NCBI RefSeq assembly: GCF_020781835.1
Contig: NZ_JAJGNJ010000005.1
Location: forward strand, 1-64,000
Reading direction: 5' to 3'
Source of the DNA: Microbacterium testaceum
GTDB lineage: Bacteria; Actinomycetota; Actinomycetes; Actinomycetales; Microbacteriaceae
DNA: 64,000 nucleotides
Made by a program: the position numbers and the translations under genes. Within the stretch, counting starts at the first letter, position 1; every line of letters begins with the position of its first letter. Shown here in pieces: positions 40,537-50,495 of the stretch. The notes beneath the pieces are model-generated. The model searched no databases. It saw only the letters and a program-made list of their open reading frames with translations, and was not told the DNA's origin.

Positions 40537-41120
40537 CCTGCACTCCGTTTCGCCCGGGCACCCCGCACCTCGGACACCACGTAGTCGATACCCGACGCGA
40601 TCGTGAGCACGACCGCGATCGTCATCGTCGTCGCGCCGACCCACCACACAGTGGACTGCCACACCGCGGCATCCGACAGCGACGCGAACGGCAGCAGCGC
40701 GATAGACAAGGCGACGGCCTGAGCGACGGTCTTGAGCTTTCCCATCCAGGCGGCGGCCAGGACGTGGTCGCTGACGACCATGAAGCGGTAGATCGTGATC
40801 CCGATCTCGCGGACCAGGACGACGATCGTCACCCACGGGGGCAGCTCGCCGAGGATGGACAATCCGACGAACGCCACACCGGTCAGCGCCTTGTCCGCGA
40901 TGGGATCGAGAAGTTTGCCGAGGTCGCTCACGATCTCGTACCGCCTGGCGATGTAGCCGTCGACGCCGTCCGTGGCGATGGCGACGATGAACACGGCCGC
41001 GGCGGCCCATCGGAGGCCTCCCCCGGTGCCCCCGTCAGCGAGCAGCATCCACAGGAAGACCGGTGCGCACAGGATGCGCGCGATCGTGATCGCGTTGGGC
41101 AGCTGCGGATGGACGGCCAT
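40533..41120 (-). CDS. pgsA: CDP-alcohol phosphatidyltransferase (PgsA)
   Basis: Makes phosphatidylglycerol phosphate from CDP-diacylglycerol and glycerol 3-phosphate in the membrane. The 195-residue protein has the invariant DGVDGYIARRYEIVSDLG-K-LLDPIADK region (about residues 51-77) with all catalytic Asp residues of the D-G-x2-A-R-x8-G-x3-D-x3-D motif, and six hydrophobic helices. Overlaps both ftsK (TGATG) and cinA (GTGA). A phosphatidylinositol-phosphate synthase is less likely given the gene order. Confidence 0.92.
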   Translation of the reverse strand: MAVHPQLPNAITIARILCAPVFLWMLLADGGTGGGLRWAAAAVFIVAIATDGVDGYIARRYEIVSDLGKLLDPIADKALTGVAFVGLSILGELPPWVTIVVLVREIGITIYRFMVVSDHVLAAAWMGKLKTVAQAVALSIALLPFASLSDAAVWQSTVWWVGATTMTIAVVLTIASGIDYVVSEVRGARAKRSAG

Positions 41121-43807
41121 CAGTCGCGTCCCGTCAGCTGCCAGGCGTCTTCCGAACCTTCGTCGTCCTCGGCGACGGGGATCCCGTCGAACTGCGCCTC
41201 GACGGCATCGGGACCATAGGGGTCGGCGTCGGACCCGGCGGGCGGCTCGTCACCCCGGAGGCGGGCGAGAACGGAAGGGAGCTGCTCGTTGGTCACGAGC
41301 ACGTCGCGGGCCTTCGAACCCTCGGACGGGCCGACGATCTCGCGCGACTCGAGCAGATCCATGAGGCGCCCGGCCTTGGCGAAACCGACACGCAGCTTCC
41401 GCTGCAGCATCGAGGTGGATCCGAACTGGGTGGACACCACGAGCTCGGCCGCGGCGAGCAGGAGTTCGAGGTCGTCACCGATGTCGGCGTCGATCTCCTT
41501 CTTCTCGGCGGCCGCCTGGACATCGGCCCGATACTCGGGCCGTGCCTGCTGGGTGACGTGCGCGACGACGCGCTCGATCTCCTGCTCGCTGACCCACGCG
41601 CCCTGGACGCGCAGCGCCTTGGAAGCGCCCATCGGCAGGAACAGACCGTCACCTTGCCCGATCAGCCGGTCGGCACCGGGCTGGTCGAGGATGACGCGCG
41701 AGTCGGTGACGCTCGTGACGGCGAACGCGAGCCGCGACGGCACGTTCGCCTTGATCAGACCGGTGACCACGTCGACGGACGGGCGCTGGGTCGCCAGCAC
41801 CAGGTGGATGCCGCTGGCGCGGGCCAGCTGCGTGATGCGCACGATCGAGTCCTCGACGTCGCGCGGTGCGACCATCATGAGGTCGGCGAGCTCGTCGACG
41901 ACGACCAGCAGGTAGGGGTAGGGCTTGAGGACGCGCTCACTGCCCGCCGGCAGCTGGATCTCCCCCGCGACGACGGCCTTGTTGAAGTCGTCGATGTGAC
42001 GGAAGCCGAACGACGCCAGATCGTCGTAGCGCATGTCCATCTCTTTCACGACCCACTGCAGCGCCTCGGCGGCCTTCTTGGGGTTGGTGATGATGGGCGT
42101 GATGAGGTGCGGTACGCCGGCGTAGGACGTCAGCTCCACACGCTTCGGGTCGATCAACACCATCCGCACCTCGGACGGCTTGGCCCGCATGAGCAGGCTG
42201 GTGATCATCGAGTTGACGAAGCTGGACTTTCCCGAACCGGTGGAACCGGCCACCAGAAGGTGAGGCATCTTCGCGAGGTTGGCCACCACGAACCCGCCGC
42301 CCACGTCTTTGCCGACGCCGATCGTCATGGGATGCGTGGAGGATGCCGCGGCATCCGACCGGAGGATATCGCCGAGCGTGACGATCTCACGGTCGGTGTT
42401 GGGGATCTCGACACCGATCGCGCTCTTCCCCGGGATGGGAGCGAGGATCCGCACCTCATTCGAGGCGACCGCGTAGGCGATGTTGTTCGTCAGCGCCGTG
42501 ATGCGCTCGACCTTCACCCCGGGTCCGACCTCGATCTCGTACTGGGTCACCGTCGGACCGCGCGAGAAGCCGGTCACGCGCGCGTCGACCTTGAACTGTT
42601 CCATGACGCTCTCGATGGCGCGGACGACGGCGTCGTTCGCGGCCGACCGCTCCTTCGGCGGCGTCCCGGCGGCCAAAGCGTTCACCGACGGAAGACGATA
42701 GTTCGCCGAGGGCGGTAGTCCGGCGTTGTCGCCGCCGAGACCCGAGATGCCGGGGAGATCGTCGGTGACGTCGTCCGCGGTGGGCGAGTCGTCTTGGAGT
42801 CCGCGGCCGGTGGTCACGCCGGCGAGCGCGGACGGGTCGATGATCTCCGTCACCGCGTCGGGCGCAGGCGGGAGCGGGGGCCGTGCGGGCGGTGCGGCGG
42901 GCGCGGAGGGGGCCACGACGGCCGACTCGAAGCCGCCCTGCGTCGCCCCCGGGGAGAGCAGGGTGGTCAGGTCGTCGGAGCCGAGATCGCCGTCGACGTC
43001 CTCTTCGCGGCCCGACCTGTTCCGGCGCCACCACGGCAGCGACTTCTCCGCGGGCGTCTCGTCGTCGGCGTCCACGGGCAGCACGGCCGTCGGCGCCTCC
43101 TTCTCGACGCGCTCGGCGCCGAACATCCACGCGTAGAGGTCGCCGAGGCGCTGACCGATCCTGTTCGGCGGAGTCTTCGTGAGGATCAGGACGCTCAGGA
43201 TCGTCAGGAGCGACAGAGCGATGTAGGCCCCCACGTCCCTCAGCACCAGCGCCAGAGGCTCGCCGCTGAGCCACCCCGCGAGGCCTCCCGCCAGGCTCAG
43301 CGTGGGCAGGCCCGTGCTCGGCGCCGGCCGGCCTCCGGCCACATGACAGAAGCCGGCCATGGAGATGACGAACAGCGCGAAACCGATGCCGATGCGGCCG
43401 TTGTCATGCACCGACGACGGGTGCCGGAACAGCCACCCCGCCAGAAGGAGCAGGAGCACCGGGAAGACGAACGCCACGCGGCCGATCAGTCCGCCGAAGC
43501 TGTAGGCGCTGATCGTGGCGGCGACGTCGGTTCCGATGAAGAACCACTCCACCACCGCGCCGAGGACCGCGAGCACCACCAGGAGGAACGGGAACCCGTC
43601 GCGCCGTTGGTCGCGTTCGAGGGTTTCGGGGCCGAAGACGCGGAACATTCCGCCGACCCCGTGGGCCAGGGCCGTCCAGGCGCGAACGGCGACCGGCGGC
43701 TTATCGGGCTCGTCGACGTACCGCTTGGGCGCGGGCGCCGACGCTTTCGGCCGCGCCTGTCCCTTCGCGGGGGCGCGACCGCCGGAGGTGGACGAACTGC
43801 GGGGCAT
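41120..43807 (-). CDS. ftsK: DNA translocase FtsK
   Basis: Septum-bound motor that moves chromosome dimer regions during division. The 895-residue protein has a basic N-terminus, four or five membrane helices (about residues 60-215), a ~200-residue Pro/Asp-rich linker, then the motor: [15 protein letters not shown]alker A (about 525) and [13 protein letters not shown]alker B (about 627), and a C-terminal gamma winged helix (about 790-860) for KOPS recognition. The start is supported by TACCGT six bases before the ATG; the intervening GGAGGA could also serve as a ribosome site. First gene of a coupled ftsK-pgsA-cinA block. Confidence 0.97.
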   Translation of the reverse strand: MPRSSSTSGGRAPAKGQARPKASAPAPKRYVDEPDKPPVAVRAWTALAHGVGGMFRVFGPETLERDQRRDGFPFLLVVLAVLGAVVEWFFIGTDVAATISAYSFGGLIGRVAFVFPVLLLLLAGWLFRHPSSVHDNGRIGIGFALFVISMAGFCHVAGGRPAPSTGLPTLSLAGGLAGWLSGEPLALVLRDVGAYIALSLLTILSVLILTKTPPNRIGQRLGDLYAWMFGAERVEKEAPTAVLPVDADDETPAEKSLPWWRRNRSGREEDVDGDLGSDDLTTLLSPGATQGGFESAVVAPSAPAAPPARPPLPPAPDAVTEIIDPSALAGVTTGRGLQDDSPTADDVTDDLPGISGLGGDNAGLPPSANYRLPSVNALAAGTPPKERSAANDAVVRAIESVMEQFKVDARVTGFSRGPTVTQYEIEVGPGVKVERITALTNNIAYAVASNEVRILAPIPGKSAIGVEIPNTDREIVTLGDILRSDAAASSTHPMTIGVGKDVGGGFVVANLAKMPHLLVAGSTGSGKSSFVNSMITSLLMRAKPSEVRMVLIDPKRVELTSYAGVPHLITPIITNPKKAAEALQWVVKEMDMRYDDLASFGFRHIDDFNKAVVAGEIQLPAGSERVLKPYPYLLVVVDELADLMMVAPRDVEDSIVRITQLARASGIHLVLATQRPSVDVVTGLIKANVPSRLAFAVTSVTDSRVILDQPGADRLIGQGDGLFLPMGASKALRVQGAWVSEQEIERVVAHVTQQARPEYRADVQAAAEKKEIDADIGDDLELLLAAAELVVSTQFGSTSMLQRKLRVGFAKAGRLMDLLESREIVGPSEGSKARDVLVTNEQLPSVLARLRGDEPPAGSDADPYGPDAVEAQFDGIPVAEDDEGSEDAWQLTGRD

Positions 43808-43813
43808 TCCTCC

Positions 43814-43819
43814 ACGGTA
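43814..43819 (-). promoter_or_regulatory. ftsK -10 element
   Basis: TACCGT on the minus strand, six bases (GGAGGA) before the ftsK ATG. Confidence 0.45.
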
Positions 43820-43885
43820 GGCGGGGAGTCCGACATTCGCGCGGACCGACGCGAGGTTTGAGACAGGACCGATACGCGGCAGACT

Positions 43886-44377
43886 TCAGCGCAGCGTCTT
43901 GACCATGACGTCGCGTCCCTGGCCGGCGCGGGTCACAGCGAAGCCTTCACTCCGATAGAACGTGCGGGCGAAGTTGTCCCGTTCGACGCTCAGGCTGATC
44001 CGGGAGTAGCCCTGGTCGCGCGCGTGGGTGACCAAGCGCCGCAGCAGCGCCCGCCCCACGCCGTGGGCCCGCCACACGGGACGGACACCGATGATGAGTT
44101 CCGGGACGCCCGTGCCGACCCACCCGAACCCGGGCTCACTGCGCGGCAGCATCCGGTACCACGCCGCCCCGATCGCCTCGCCCGTGGGCGACTCCGCCAC
44201 GAACCCGGCATCCCCCGGCCTCTGCCACCCGGCGACGTACCGCTGATGGTCGGGGTTGCTGAGCACCTCGTGGCGCGGGCGGGCGCTTCCAGCGCGCCAG
44301 TTGGCGGCCTCGACCGTCATATCGGCGAGGAACGCGCCGTCCGACGGGAGTGCCGCGCGGATCGGGATGGCGGGCAT
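43886..44377 (-). CDS. GNAT family acetyltransferase
   Basis: A 163-residue acetyltransferase. The acetyl-CoA loop is VWRAHGVGRALLRRL (about residues 104-118), preceded by the beta4 strand GVPELIIGVRP and followed by ISLSVERDNFARTFYRSEGF, the usual end of the GNAT fold. Substrate unknown. It lies between rnj and ftsK with its own TATCAT -10 element six bases before the ATG, so it is likely to be monocistronic. Confidence 0.85.
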   Translation of the reverse strand: MPAIPIRAALPSDGAFLADMTVEAANWRAGSARPRHEVLSNPDHQRYVAGWQRPGDAGFVAESPTGEAIGAAWYRMLPRSEPGFGWVGTGVPELIIGVRPVWRAHGVGRALLRRLVTHARDQGYSRISLSVERDNFARTFYRSEGFAVTRAGQGRDVMVKTLR

Positions 44378-44383
44378 GCCCGC

Positions 44384-44389
44384 ATGATA
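44384..44389 (-). promoter_or_regulatory. -10 element of the GNAT gene at 43886
   Basis: TATCAT on the minus strand, six bases before the ATG at 44377. Confidence 0.5.
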
Positions 44390-44448
44390 CCGATGCCCGC
44401 GCGTCCCCCGCGGACGGCGCCCGTGACGGTGTGAAGTGCGCCTTCGCG

Positions 44449-46125
44449 TCAGGCCTCGATGACCAGGGGCACGATCATGGGTCGGCGACGCAGCGACTGG
44501 TTGACCCAGCGGCCGATCGTGCGGCGGACGACCTGCGAGAGGGCATGGTTGTCGCGCACGCCCGACTGGGCGGCCTCGGCGAGCGCGGCGGCGATCTTCG
44601 GCTTCACGCTCTCGAACACCGCTGCATCCTCTGCGAACCCGCGGGCGTGCACCTCGGGACCCGAGATGATCTTGCCCGTCTGGCGGTCGACCACGACGAT
44701 CACCGAGATGAAGCCCTCCTCGCCCAGGATGCGGCGGTCCTTGAGGTCGGCATCCGTGATCTCACCCACGGACGACCCGTCGACGTAGACGAAACCGAGG
44801 TCGAGCTGGCCGACGACCTCGGCGCGACCGTCGCGCAGGTCGACCACCGTGCCGTTCTCGCCGAGGATCGTCCGCTCGGCCGGGATCCCCGTGTCCTGCG
44901 CGAGCTTGGCATTGGCCATGAGGTGGCGGTATTCGCCGTGCACGGGGAGGACGTTCTTGGGCTGCAGGATGTTGTAGCAGTACAGAAGCTCGCCGGCGGC
45001 CGCGTGACCCGAGACGTGCACCTTGGCGTTGCCCTTGTGCACGACGGTGGCGCCGAGCTTGGTCAGTCCGTCGATGACGCGGTAGACGGCGTTCTCGTTT
45101 CCGGGGATGAGGCTGGATGCCAGGATCACGGTGTCACCCTCGCCCGGCTCGATCGCGTGGTCGAGGTTGGCCATGCGGCTGAGGACCGCCATCGGCTCGC
45201 CCTGCGACCCTGTCGACATGTAGACGATCCGGTCGTCGGGCAGGTCGCGCGCCTTCTTGTAGTCGATGAGGACGCCCTCGGGCACGTTCAGGTAGCCGAG
45301 GTCGGCTGCGATGCCCATGTTGCGCACCATGCTGCGTCCGAGCAGCGCCACGCGGCGTCCGTGAGCGTGCGCGGCGTCGAGAACCTGCTGGACACGGTGG
45401 ACGTGGCTCGAGAAGCTCGCGACGACGACGCGCCGAGGAGCCTTCGCGATCACCTGGTCCAGCACCGGGCCGATCGCGCGCTCGGTGGGGGTGAATCCGG
45501 GGACGTCGGCGTTGGTGGAGTCGACGAGGAAGAGATCGACGCCCTCCTCCCCCAGGCGGGCGAACGCGCGCAGATCCGTGATGCGACCGTCCAGCGGCAG
45601 CTGGTCCATCTTGAAGTCGCCCGTGGCCAGCACGAGTCCCGCGGGCGTGCGGATCGCCACCGCCAAGGCATCCGGGATCGAGTGGTTCACCGCGATGAAC
45701 TCGAGATCGAAGGGTCCGACCTGCTCGCGCTGCCCCTCCCGCACCGTCAGCGTGTACGGACGGATGCGGTGCTCTTTGAGCTTCGCCTCGATCAGGGCGA
45801 GCGTGAGCCCGGACCCGATGAGCGGGATGTCCGACTTGAGCTTGAGCAGGTACGGGACGGCACCGATGTGGTCTTCGTGACCGTGCGTCAGCACGACACC
45901 GACGATGTCGTCGAGGCGGTGCCGGATGGGTTCGAAATCGGGCAGGATCAGGTCGACACCGGGCTGGTGCTCCTCGGGGAAGAGCACGCCGCAGTCGACG
46001 ACGAGGAGCTTGCCCTCGTACTCGAAGACGGTCATGTTGCGTCCGACCTCGCCGAGGCCGCCGAGCGGGATGACGCGCAGCGTGCCCGGAGCGAGCGCGG
46101 GGGGATCGTAGACGGTCGTGGGCAT
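44449..46125 (-). CDS. rnj: ribonuclease J
   Basis: Metallo-beta-lactamase/beta-CASP exo- and endonuclease in mRNA decay and rRNA maturation. The 558-residue protein has the zinc motif THGHEDHIGAVPYLL (about residue 82), the beta-CASP core with ATGDFKMD and FLVDSTNAD, SSHVHRVQQ, and SGHAAAGEL (about 390), then the C-terminal dimer domain. The ATG at 46125 has GAGGAGG before it, so unlike many neighbours it uses a leadered message. It follows dapA, 77 nt downstream; this gene pair is common in actinobacteria. Confidence 0.96.
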   Translation of the reverse strand: MPTTVYDPPALAPGTLRVIPLGGLGEVGRNMTVFEYEGKLLVVDCGVLFPEEHQPGVDLILPDFEPIRHRLDDIVGVVLTHGHEDHIGAVPYLLKLKSDIPLIGSGLTLALIEAKLKEHRIRPYTLTVREGQREQVGPFDLEFIAVNHSIPDALAVAIRTPAGLVLATGDFKMDQLPLDGRITDLRAFARLGEEGVDLFLVDSTNADVPGFTPTERAIGPVLDQVIAKAPRRVVVASFSSHVHRVQQVLDAAHAHGRRVALLGRSMVRNMGIAADLGYLNVPEGVLIDYKKARDLPDDRIVYMSTGSQGEPMAVLSRMANLDHAIEPGEGDTVILASSLIPGNENAVYRVIDGLTKLGATVVHKGNAKVHVSGHAAAGELLYCYNILQPKNVLPVHGEYRHLMANAKLAQDTGIPAERTILGENGTVVDLRDGRAEVVGQLDLGFVYVDGSSVGEITDADLKDRRILGEEGFISVIVVVDRQTGKIISGPEVHARGFAEDAAVFESVKPKIAAALAEAAQSGVRDNHALSQVVRRTIGRWVNQSLRRRPMIVPLVIEA

Positions 46126-46202
46126 TCGGTGCCTCCTCGGACGCCGCCGCGCGGCATCCCTTCGTGTGGCGTCCCTGGCCGCGGTTCGGCGGACGCCGAT
46201 GC

Positions 46203-47180
46203 TTATCTCGTGGTGCCGTGCACCTTCGGCAGGGCACCGCCGGCGGCCACGTTGCGGTCGGGGCGGAAGTTGGAGAAGTCCGCGCCGGGCACATCGGTGA
46301 CGAGCGCGAGCTCGTCCTCGATGATGGCGGCCTCCCATTCCTCGGGTCCGACCAGCGGCAGACGCACGCGGGGGCTCCCGATGCGACCCAGGCCGTGCAG
46401 GATGTACTTCGCCGCGACCGTGCCCGGCACGTGGGTCATGACCGCGCGCACGAGGGGCTCGAGGCGCTTGTGCTCGGCCGTGGCCGTCGCCAGGTCGCCG
46501 CGGTTCACGGCATCCACGATGGTCCGGTAGGGCGCGGCGGCGATGTTGGCGGTGACGCCGATGAGCCCGGCCGCACCGATCGACAGGTGCGGCAGGACGT
46601 TGGCGTCATCGCCGGAGAAGTACATCAGGTCGGTCTGGTTGAGCACGCGGCTGACCTCGCTGAAGTCGCCCTTGGCGTCCTTGACGGCGAGGATGTTGGG
46701 GTGCTTGGCCAGGCGCAGGATCGTCTCGTACTTGATCTCGACGCCGGTGCGGCCGGGGATGTCGTACAGGATCACCGGCAGGTCAGTCGCGTCGGCGACG
46801 AGACGGAAGTGGGTCAGGATGCCGGCCTGCGTCGGCTTGTTGTAGTACGGCGTGACGATCATGATCCCGTCGGCGCCGGCCTTCTCGCTGGCCTTGTAGA
46901 GCTCGATCGCGTGCGCGGTCTCGTTGGACCCGCCACCCGTGATGATCTTTGCCCGGCCGGCCGCGACGTCCTTGCCGACCTCGACGAGACGGAGCTTCTC
47001 GGGGTCGGTGAGGGTGGAGGTCTCGCCGGTCGTGCCGGTGACGACGACGCCGTCGGCGCCCGCGCTGACGACGTCGTCGATGTGCTTCTCGACGGCAGGC
47101 CAATCGACCTCGCCGTCGGCCGTCATGGGGGTGACGAGCGCGACGAGCACCTGACCGAAGGGGTTGCCGGAGTGCGTCAT
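46203..47180 (-). CDS. dapA: 4-hydroxy-tetrahydrodipicolinate synthase
   Basis: Condenses pyruvate with aspartate semialdehyde to start the DAP/lysine branch. The 325-residue aldolase barrel shows the phosphate-like loop GTTGETSTLT (about residue 50), the catalytic Tyr in YDIPGRTG (about 143) and the Schiff-base Lys in LAVKDAKGDF (about 172). A C-terminal 25-residue extension ends KVHGTTR. TAACCT lies six bases before the ATG. Followed by rnj. Confidence 0.96.
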   Translation of the reverse strand: MTHSGNPFGQVLVALVTPMTADGEVDWPAVEKHIDDVVSAGADGVVVTGTTGETSTLTDPEKLRLVEVGKDVAAGRAKIITGGGSNETAHAIELYKASEKAGADGIMIVTPYYNKPTQAGILTHFRLVADATDLPVILYDIPGRTGVEIKYETILRLAKHPNILAVKDAKGDFSEVSRVLNQTDLMYFSGDDANVLPHLSIGAAGLIGVTANIAAAPYRTIVDAVNRGDLATATAEHKRLEPLVRAVMTHVPGTVAAKYILHGLGRIGSPRVRLPLVGPEEWEAAIIEDELALVTDVPGADFSNFRPDRNVAAGGALPKVHGTTR

Positions 47181-47186
47181 GCTCTC

Positions 47187-47192
47187 AGGTTA
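47187..47192 (-). promoter_or_regulatory. dapA -10 element (leaderless)
   Basis: TAACCT on the minus strand, six bases before the dapA ATG. Confidence 0.5.
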
Positions 47193-47267
47193 TCGGTTCG
47201 GCCCGCCCTCCCTCCGGCCGCGCCCCCGCAGAGAGGGAACATCGTCCGGACCGGGCCCGCCGCGCCC

Positions 47268-47273
47268 TAGGCT
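47268..47273 (+). promoter_or_regulatory. NUDIX gene -10 element (leaderless)
   Basis: TAGGCT, six bases before the ATG at 47280. Confidence 0.5.
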
Positions 47274-47279
47274 CGCCTC

Positions 47280-47816
47280 ATGGCCTGGTCGACCCGCTCC
47301 TCCCGCACCGTTTACGAGAACCGCTGGATCCGTGTGCGTGAAGACGAGGTGACCGGGCCCGACGGTGACGGGATCTACGGTGTGGTGCAGATGCAACAGC
47401 CCGCGGTGTTCGTCGTGGCGCTCGACGACGACGACCGGGTGTGCCTGGTCGAGCTCGAGCGGTACACCACCGGGCGCTCGCTCGAGATACCCGCCGGCGG
47501 AAGCGACGGCGAGGACCCCCTCGTCGCCGCGCGTCGCGAGCTCCGGGAGGAGAGCGGGGTGACGGCCGCGCGTTGGGACTATCTCGGCCGCATGAACGCG
47601 CTCAACGGCATCGCCGACGCCCCGGAGCACGTGTTCCTCGCGCGCGCCCTGGACATCGCGGATGCCTCGTCCTCGCAGCGCGAGGAGGGCATCGAAGCCG
47701 TGCGGTGGGTACCGTTCGCCGACGTGCTCGGGCTCATCGCCGACGGCACGATCACCGATGGCGAGACGATCGCGGCGCTGGCCTTCGCCGGCATTCACGC
47801 CGGTCGCTTCCGCTGA
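47280..47816 (+). CDS. NUDIX hydrolase, ADP-ribose pyrophosphatase-like
   Basis: A 178-residue hydrolase of nucleoside diphosphates linked to another moiety. The Nudix box is GEDPLVAARRELREESGV (about residues 75-92), preceded by ELERYTTGRSLEIPAGG, the typical lead-in of the ADP-ribose pyrophosphatase subgroup. The first Gly of the canonical box is not in its usual place, but the E-x7-REL-x-EE core is intact. Divergent from dapA and convergent with the SDR gene. Confidence 0.9.
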   Translation: MAWSTRSSRTVYENRWIRVREDEVTGPDGDGIYGVVQMQQPAVFVVALDDDDRVCLVELERYTTGRSLEIPAGGSDGEDPLVAARRELREESGVTAARWDYLGRMNALNGIADAPEHVFLARALDIADASSSQREEGIEAVRWVPFADVLGLIADGTITDGETIAALAFAGIHAGRFR

Positions 47817-47818
47817 AC

Positions 47819-48577
47819 TCAGCGGCCGCGGGAGGCTGCGCGCACCACGACTGCGTCGGGCAGAAGCCGGGACGCGGCGACGAGCATCTTGTAGCGCAGT
47901 GAGGGGATCGACACCGCGCGCCCGCGGGCTGCGTCGCGCAGTCCCTCGCCCACGACCGTCTCGGCGTCGAGCCACACCCCGGGCGGAACGCCCTCCTGCC
48001 CCGGCGGAAGCCCGAGCCGCTCGTGGAAGTTCGTGTGGACGAAGCCCGGGCACACCGCGGTGACGGTCACGCCGCGCGGGCCGTAGGCCACGTTCGCCCA
48101 GCGACTGAAGGAGATAAGCCATCCTTTCACCGCACCGTAGGTGCCGCGCGGGACGAAGCCGGCGACCGAGGCGACGTTGATGATCCGGCCGCCGCCCCGC
48201 TCGAGCATCGCCGGGAGAGCCGCGTGCGTGAGCCGCAACGCGACCTCGACGTGCAGACGCAGGTGGCGCACCTCATCGGCGACGTCGTTCTTCTCGAACG
48301 CCAGGTCGAGACCGAATCCGGCGTTGTTCACCAGGACGTCGACGCCGGCCGACAGGCGCGCTTCGACCACGGCGCGGTCGTCGTCGTCCAGCAGGTCGGC
48401 CGGGAGCACCTCCACCCGGCTGCGGGAGACCGCGCGGATGTCATCGGCGACTGCGGCGAGCGCCGCGCGGTCGCGTGCGACGACCACCACGTCGGCACCG
48501 CGGGCGGCGAGCTGCCGGGCGAACTCGGCGCCGAGGCCCGAGCTCGCGCCGGTGACGAGCGCTGTCCGCGTGGTCAC
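47819..48577 (-). CDS. SDR family oxidoreductase
   Basis: A 252-residue short-chain dehydrogenase. The cofactor loop is TGASSGLGAEF (about residue 10), NNAGFGLDL follows near 85, and the catalytic Ser and YGAVK (Tyr-x3-Lys, about 152) are present. The cofactor could be NADP(H), judged by the basic residue after the Rossmann loop, with low certainty. The C-terminal helix is basic and hydrophobic. GTG at 48577 overlaps the folA stop (GTGA), placing it as third gene after thyA-folA. The substrate is unknown. Confidence 0.88.
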   Translation of the reverse strand: MTTRTALVTGASSGLGAEFARQLAARGADVVVVARDRAALAAVADDIRAVSRSRVEVLPADLLDDDDRAVVEARLSAGVDVLVNNAGFGLDLAFEKNDVADEVRHLRLHVEVALRLTHAALPAMLERGGGRIINVASVAGFVPRGTYGAVKGWLISFSRWANVAYGPRGVTVTAVCPGFVHTNFHERLGLPPGQEGVPPGVWLDAETVVGEGLRDAARGRAVSIPSLRYKMLVAASRLLPDAVVVRAASRGR

Positions 48578-49074
48578 CGATCCCCCGGTTCGTACGTCTC
48601 GAAGCGGTACCGGATGCCCGTCCGCGAGACGCGCCAGCCGTCGTCCGGGTCGGCGGCGGTGCGCGTCCACCCCGCGAGGGGCGGGGCGAACGTGTCGCCC
48701 TCGACCTCGAGATCGAGCTGCGTCACCTCGAGCACGTCGGCGTGCCCGATGGCCTCGGCGTACAGCCGACCACCGCCCATCACCCAGACTTCGAGCGTGG
48801 TGGACAGCGCGCGGGCCGCGTCCAGAGAGCCGGCGCGTTCGGCACCCTCGTCCGTCCAGTTCGCGGAACGGGACACGACGATGTTCCGGCGTCCCGGGAG
48901 GGGACGGAACCGGGGCGGGAGGGACTCCCACGTGCGGCGCCCCATGATGACGTCGGACTCCCCCGTCACGGCGCGGAAGTGCGCGAGGTCTTCGGGCACA
49001 TGCCACGGCATCCCGCCCTTCGCGCCGATGACGCCGCCGCGGGCCTGGGCCCAGACGAGCCCGAGCCTGGTCAT
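48574..49074 (-). CDS. folA: dihydrofolate reductase
   Basis: Reduces dihydrofolate, regenerating tetrahydrofolate used by ThyA. The 166-residue protein has [20 protein letters not shown] (Met20 loop and catalytic Asp region, about residues 14-33), GRRTWESLP (about 46) and the NADPH-binding [10 protein letters not shown] (about 97). ATG at 49074 overlaps the thyA stop (ATGA), so thymidylate and tetrahydrofolate synthesis are co-expressed. Confidence 0.97.
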   Translation of the reverse strand: MTRLGLVWAQARGGVIGAKGGMPWHVPEDLAHFRAVTGESDVIMGRRTWESLPPRFRPLPGRRNIVVSRSANWTDEGAERAGSLDAARALSTTLEVWVMGGGRLYAEAIGHADVLEVTQLDLEVEGDTFAPPLAGWTRTAADPDDGWRVSRTGIRYRFETYEPGDR

Positions 49075-49880
49075 ACCGCGACGGCCGCTCGGATCGCCGG
49101 GTGGTGCTGATAGCCCTCGACGACGACGTCGTCATAGGTGTAGTCGAAGATCGACGCGGGCTTCCGGGCGAACCGCAGAGTGGGGTACGGGTAGGGGTCG
49201 CGCGAGAGCTGCTCCTGGACCTGCTCGCGGTGGTTGTCGTAGACGTGGCAGTCGCCCCCGGTCCAGACGAACTCACCCGGCTCGAGCCCCGTCTGCTGCG
49301 CGATCATGAGCGTGAGCAGCGCGTAAGACGCGATGTTGAACGGCACCCCGAGGAACATGTCGGCGCTGCGCTGGTACAGCTGGCAGGACAGTCTGCCGTC
49401 AGCGACGTAGAACTGGAACAGGGCGTGGCACGGAGCCAGGGCCATCTCGGGGATGTCGGCCGGGTTCCACGCCGACACGATGAGGCGACGGGAGTCGGGG
49501 TCGCGGCGGATCTGCTCGATCACCTGCGAGATCTGGTCGATCTCACCGCCGTCGGCGGTGGGCCAGGACCGCCACTGCACGCCGTACACGGGCCCCAGTT
49601 CGCCGTCGGCATCCGCCCACTCGTCCCAAATGGTCACGCCGTTCTCCTGCAGCCAGGACACGTTGGACTCGCCGCGGAGGAACCACAACAGCTCGTACAC
49701 GATCGATTTCAGGTGCACCCGCTTGGTGGTGACGAGCGGGAACCCCTTCGCGAGGTCGAAGCGGATCTGCCGACCGAACACGCTCGTCGTCCCCGTGCCG
49801 GTGCGATCGGACTTGTGCACGCCCGTCTCGAGGACGTCGCGGAGGAGATCTTCGTACGGGGTGGCGATGTCGGCGGTCAC
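49071..49880 (-). CDS. thyA: thymidylate synthase
   Basis: Methylates dUMP with methylenetetrahydrofolate. The 269-residue protein has the catalytic Cys in [14 protein letters not shown] (about 152), [18 protein letters not shown], and DCHVYDNH near 210. The long upstream open frame is discarded: TATCGT seven bases before the GTG at 49880 marks the start ([13 protein letters not shown]). First gene of thyA-folA-SDR. It is the classical folate-dependent ThyA rather than flavin-dependent ThyX. Confidence 0.96.
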   Translation of the reverse strand: MTADIATPYEDLLRDVLETGVHKSDRTGTGTTSVFGRQIRFDLAKGFPLVTTKRVHLKSIVYELLWFLRGESNVSWLQENGVTIWDEWADADGELGPVYGVQWRSWPTADGGEIDQISQVIEQIRRDPDSRRLIVSAWNPADIPEMALAPCHALFQFYVADGRLSCQLYQRSADMFLGVPFNIASYALLTLMIAQQTGLEPGEFVWTGGDCHVYDNHREQVQEQLSRDPYPYPTLRFARKPASIFDYTYDDVVVEGYQHHPAIRAAVAV

Positions 49881-49887
49881 GGCCCTC

Positions 49888-49893
49888 ACGATA
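49888..49893 (-). promoter_or_regulatory. thyA -10 element (leaderless)
   Basis: TATCGT on the minus strand, seven bases before the GTG at 49880; it fixes the thyA start. Confidence 0.5.
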
Positions 49894-50043
49894 CCCGGGG
49901 ACCCCGACACGGGGGCGGTGGGTGCGGAGGATGTGGTCGATCGTGCGGCCGGGGAGGAGGGCTCAGGCTGGATGCGGGCTGAGCAAACGCCGGAGGAGAG
50001 CGTCATTCGGCGACTCATCGGCCTTCGCCCCTCGTTCGCGCGT

Positions 50044-50049
50044 TAGCGT
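50044..50049 (+). promoter_or_regulatory. -10 element of the thioredoxin-like gene
   Basis: TAGCGT, eight bases before the GTG at 50058. Confidence 0.45.
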
Positions 50050-50057
50050 TGTCGGTC

Positions 50058-50495
50058 GTGGACCTGACTCTCGCTCTCCTCATGACCGCCGCGCTCGTCG
50101 TGGTCGCCGTGGGCGCCGGCGTCGTCTTCCGCCGGGCCCAGGGCCGCGCGCGGACCGTGGATTCCGCCGAGCTCGTCGACCCGCGCCGCCTCGGTGCCGA
50201 CGGACTCGGCGAAGAAGCCACGCTGCTGCAGTTCAGCACCGAGATGTGCTCCCGATGCCCCGGCGTGCACCGCATGCTCTCCGACATCGCCGAGGCCCGC
50301 GACGGTGTGCGTCACCTGGACGTCGACCTCACCCATCGCCCCGACATCGCCCAGCACTTCCGGGTGCTGCAGACACCGACCACCCTCGTCCTCGACCGCA
50401 ACGGCGCCATCCGCACGCGTTTCGGCGGCACACCGGGCCGCGCCGTGGTCGAGCTCGAACTGACCCGCTTGCAGGAGGAGTCCGCCCATGCCTGA
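50058..50495 (+). CDS. membrane-anchored thioredoxin-like protein
   Basis: A 145-residue protein with an N-terminal transmembrane helix (about residues 4-24) and a thioredoxin fold. The active site is STEMCSRCPGVH, a CxxC (Cys-Ser-Arg-Cys) near residue 62, and the cis-Pro is in VLQTPTTLVLD near 108. The domain orientation relative to the membrane is not clear from charge. It overlaps by 8 nt the DUF4395 gene, a pairing common in actinobacteria and suggestive of a thiol-disulfide couple. The GTG at 50058 is preferred to the TTG at 50049, which lies inside the -10. Confidence 0.85.
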   Translation: MDLTLALLMTAALVVVAVGAGVVFRRAQGRARTVDSAELVDPRRLGADGLGEEATLLQFSTEMCSRCPGVHRMLSDIAEARDGVRHLDVDLTHRPDIAQHFRVLQTPTTLVLDRNGAIRTRFGGTPGRAVVELELTRLQEESAHA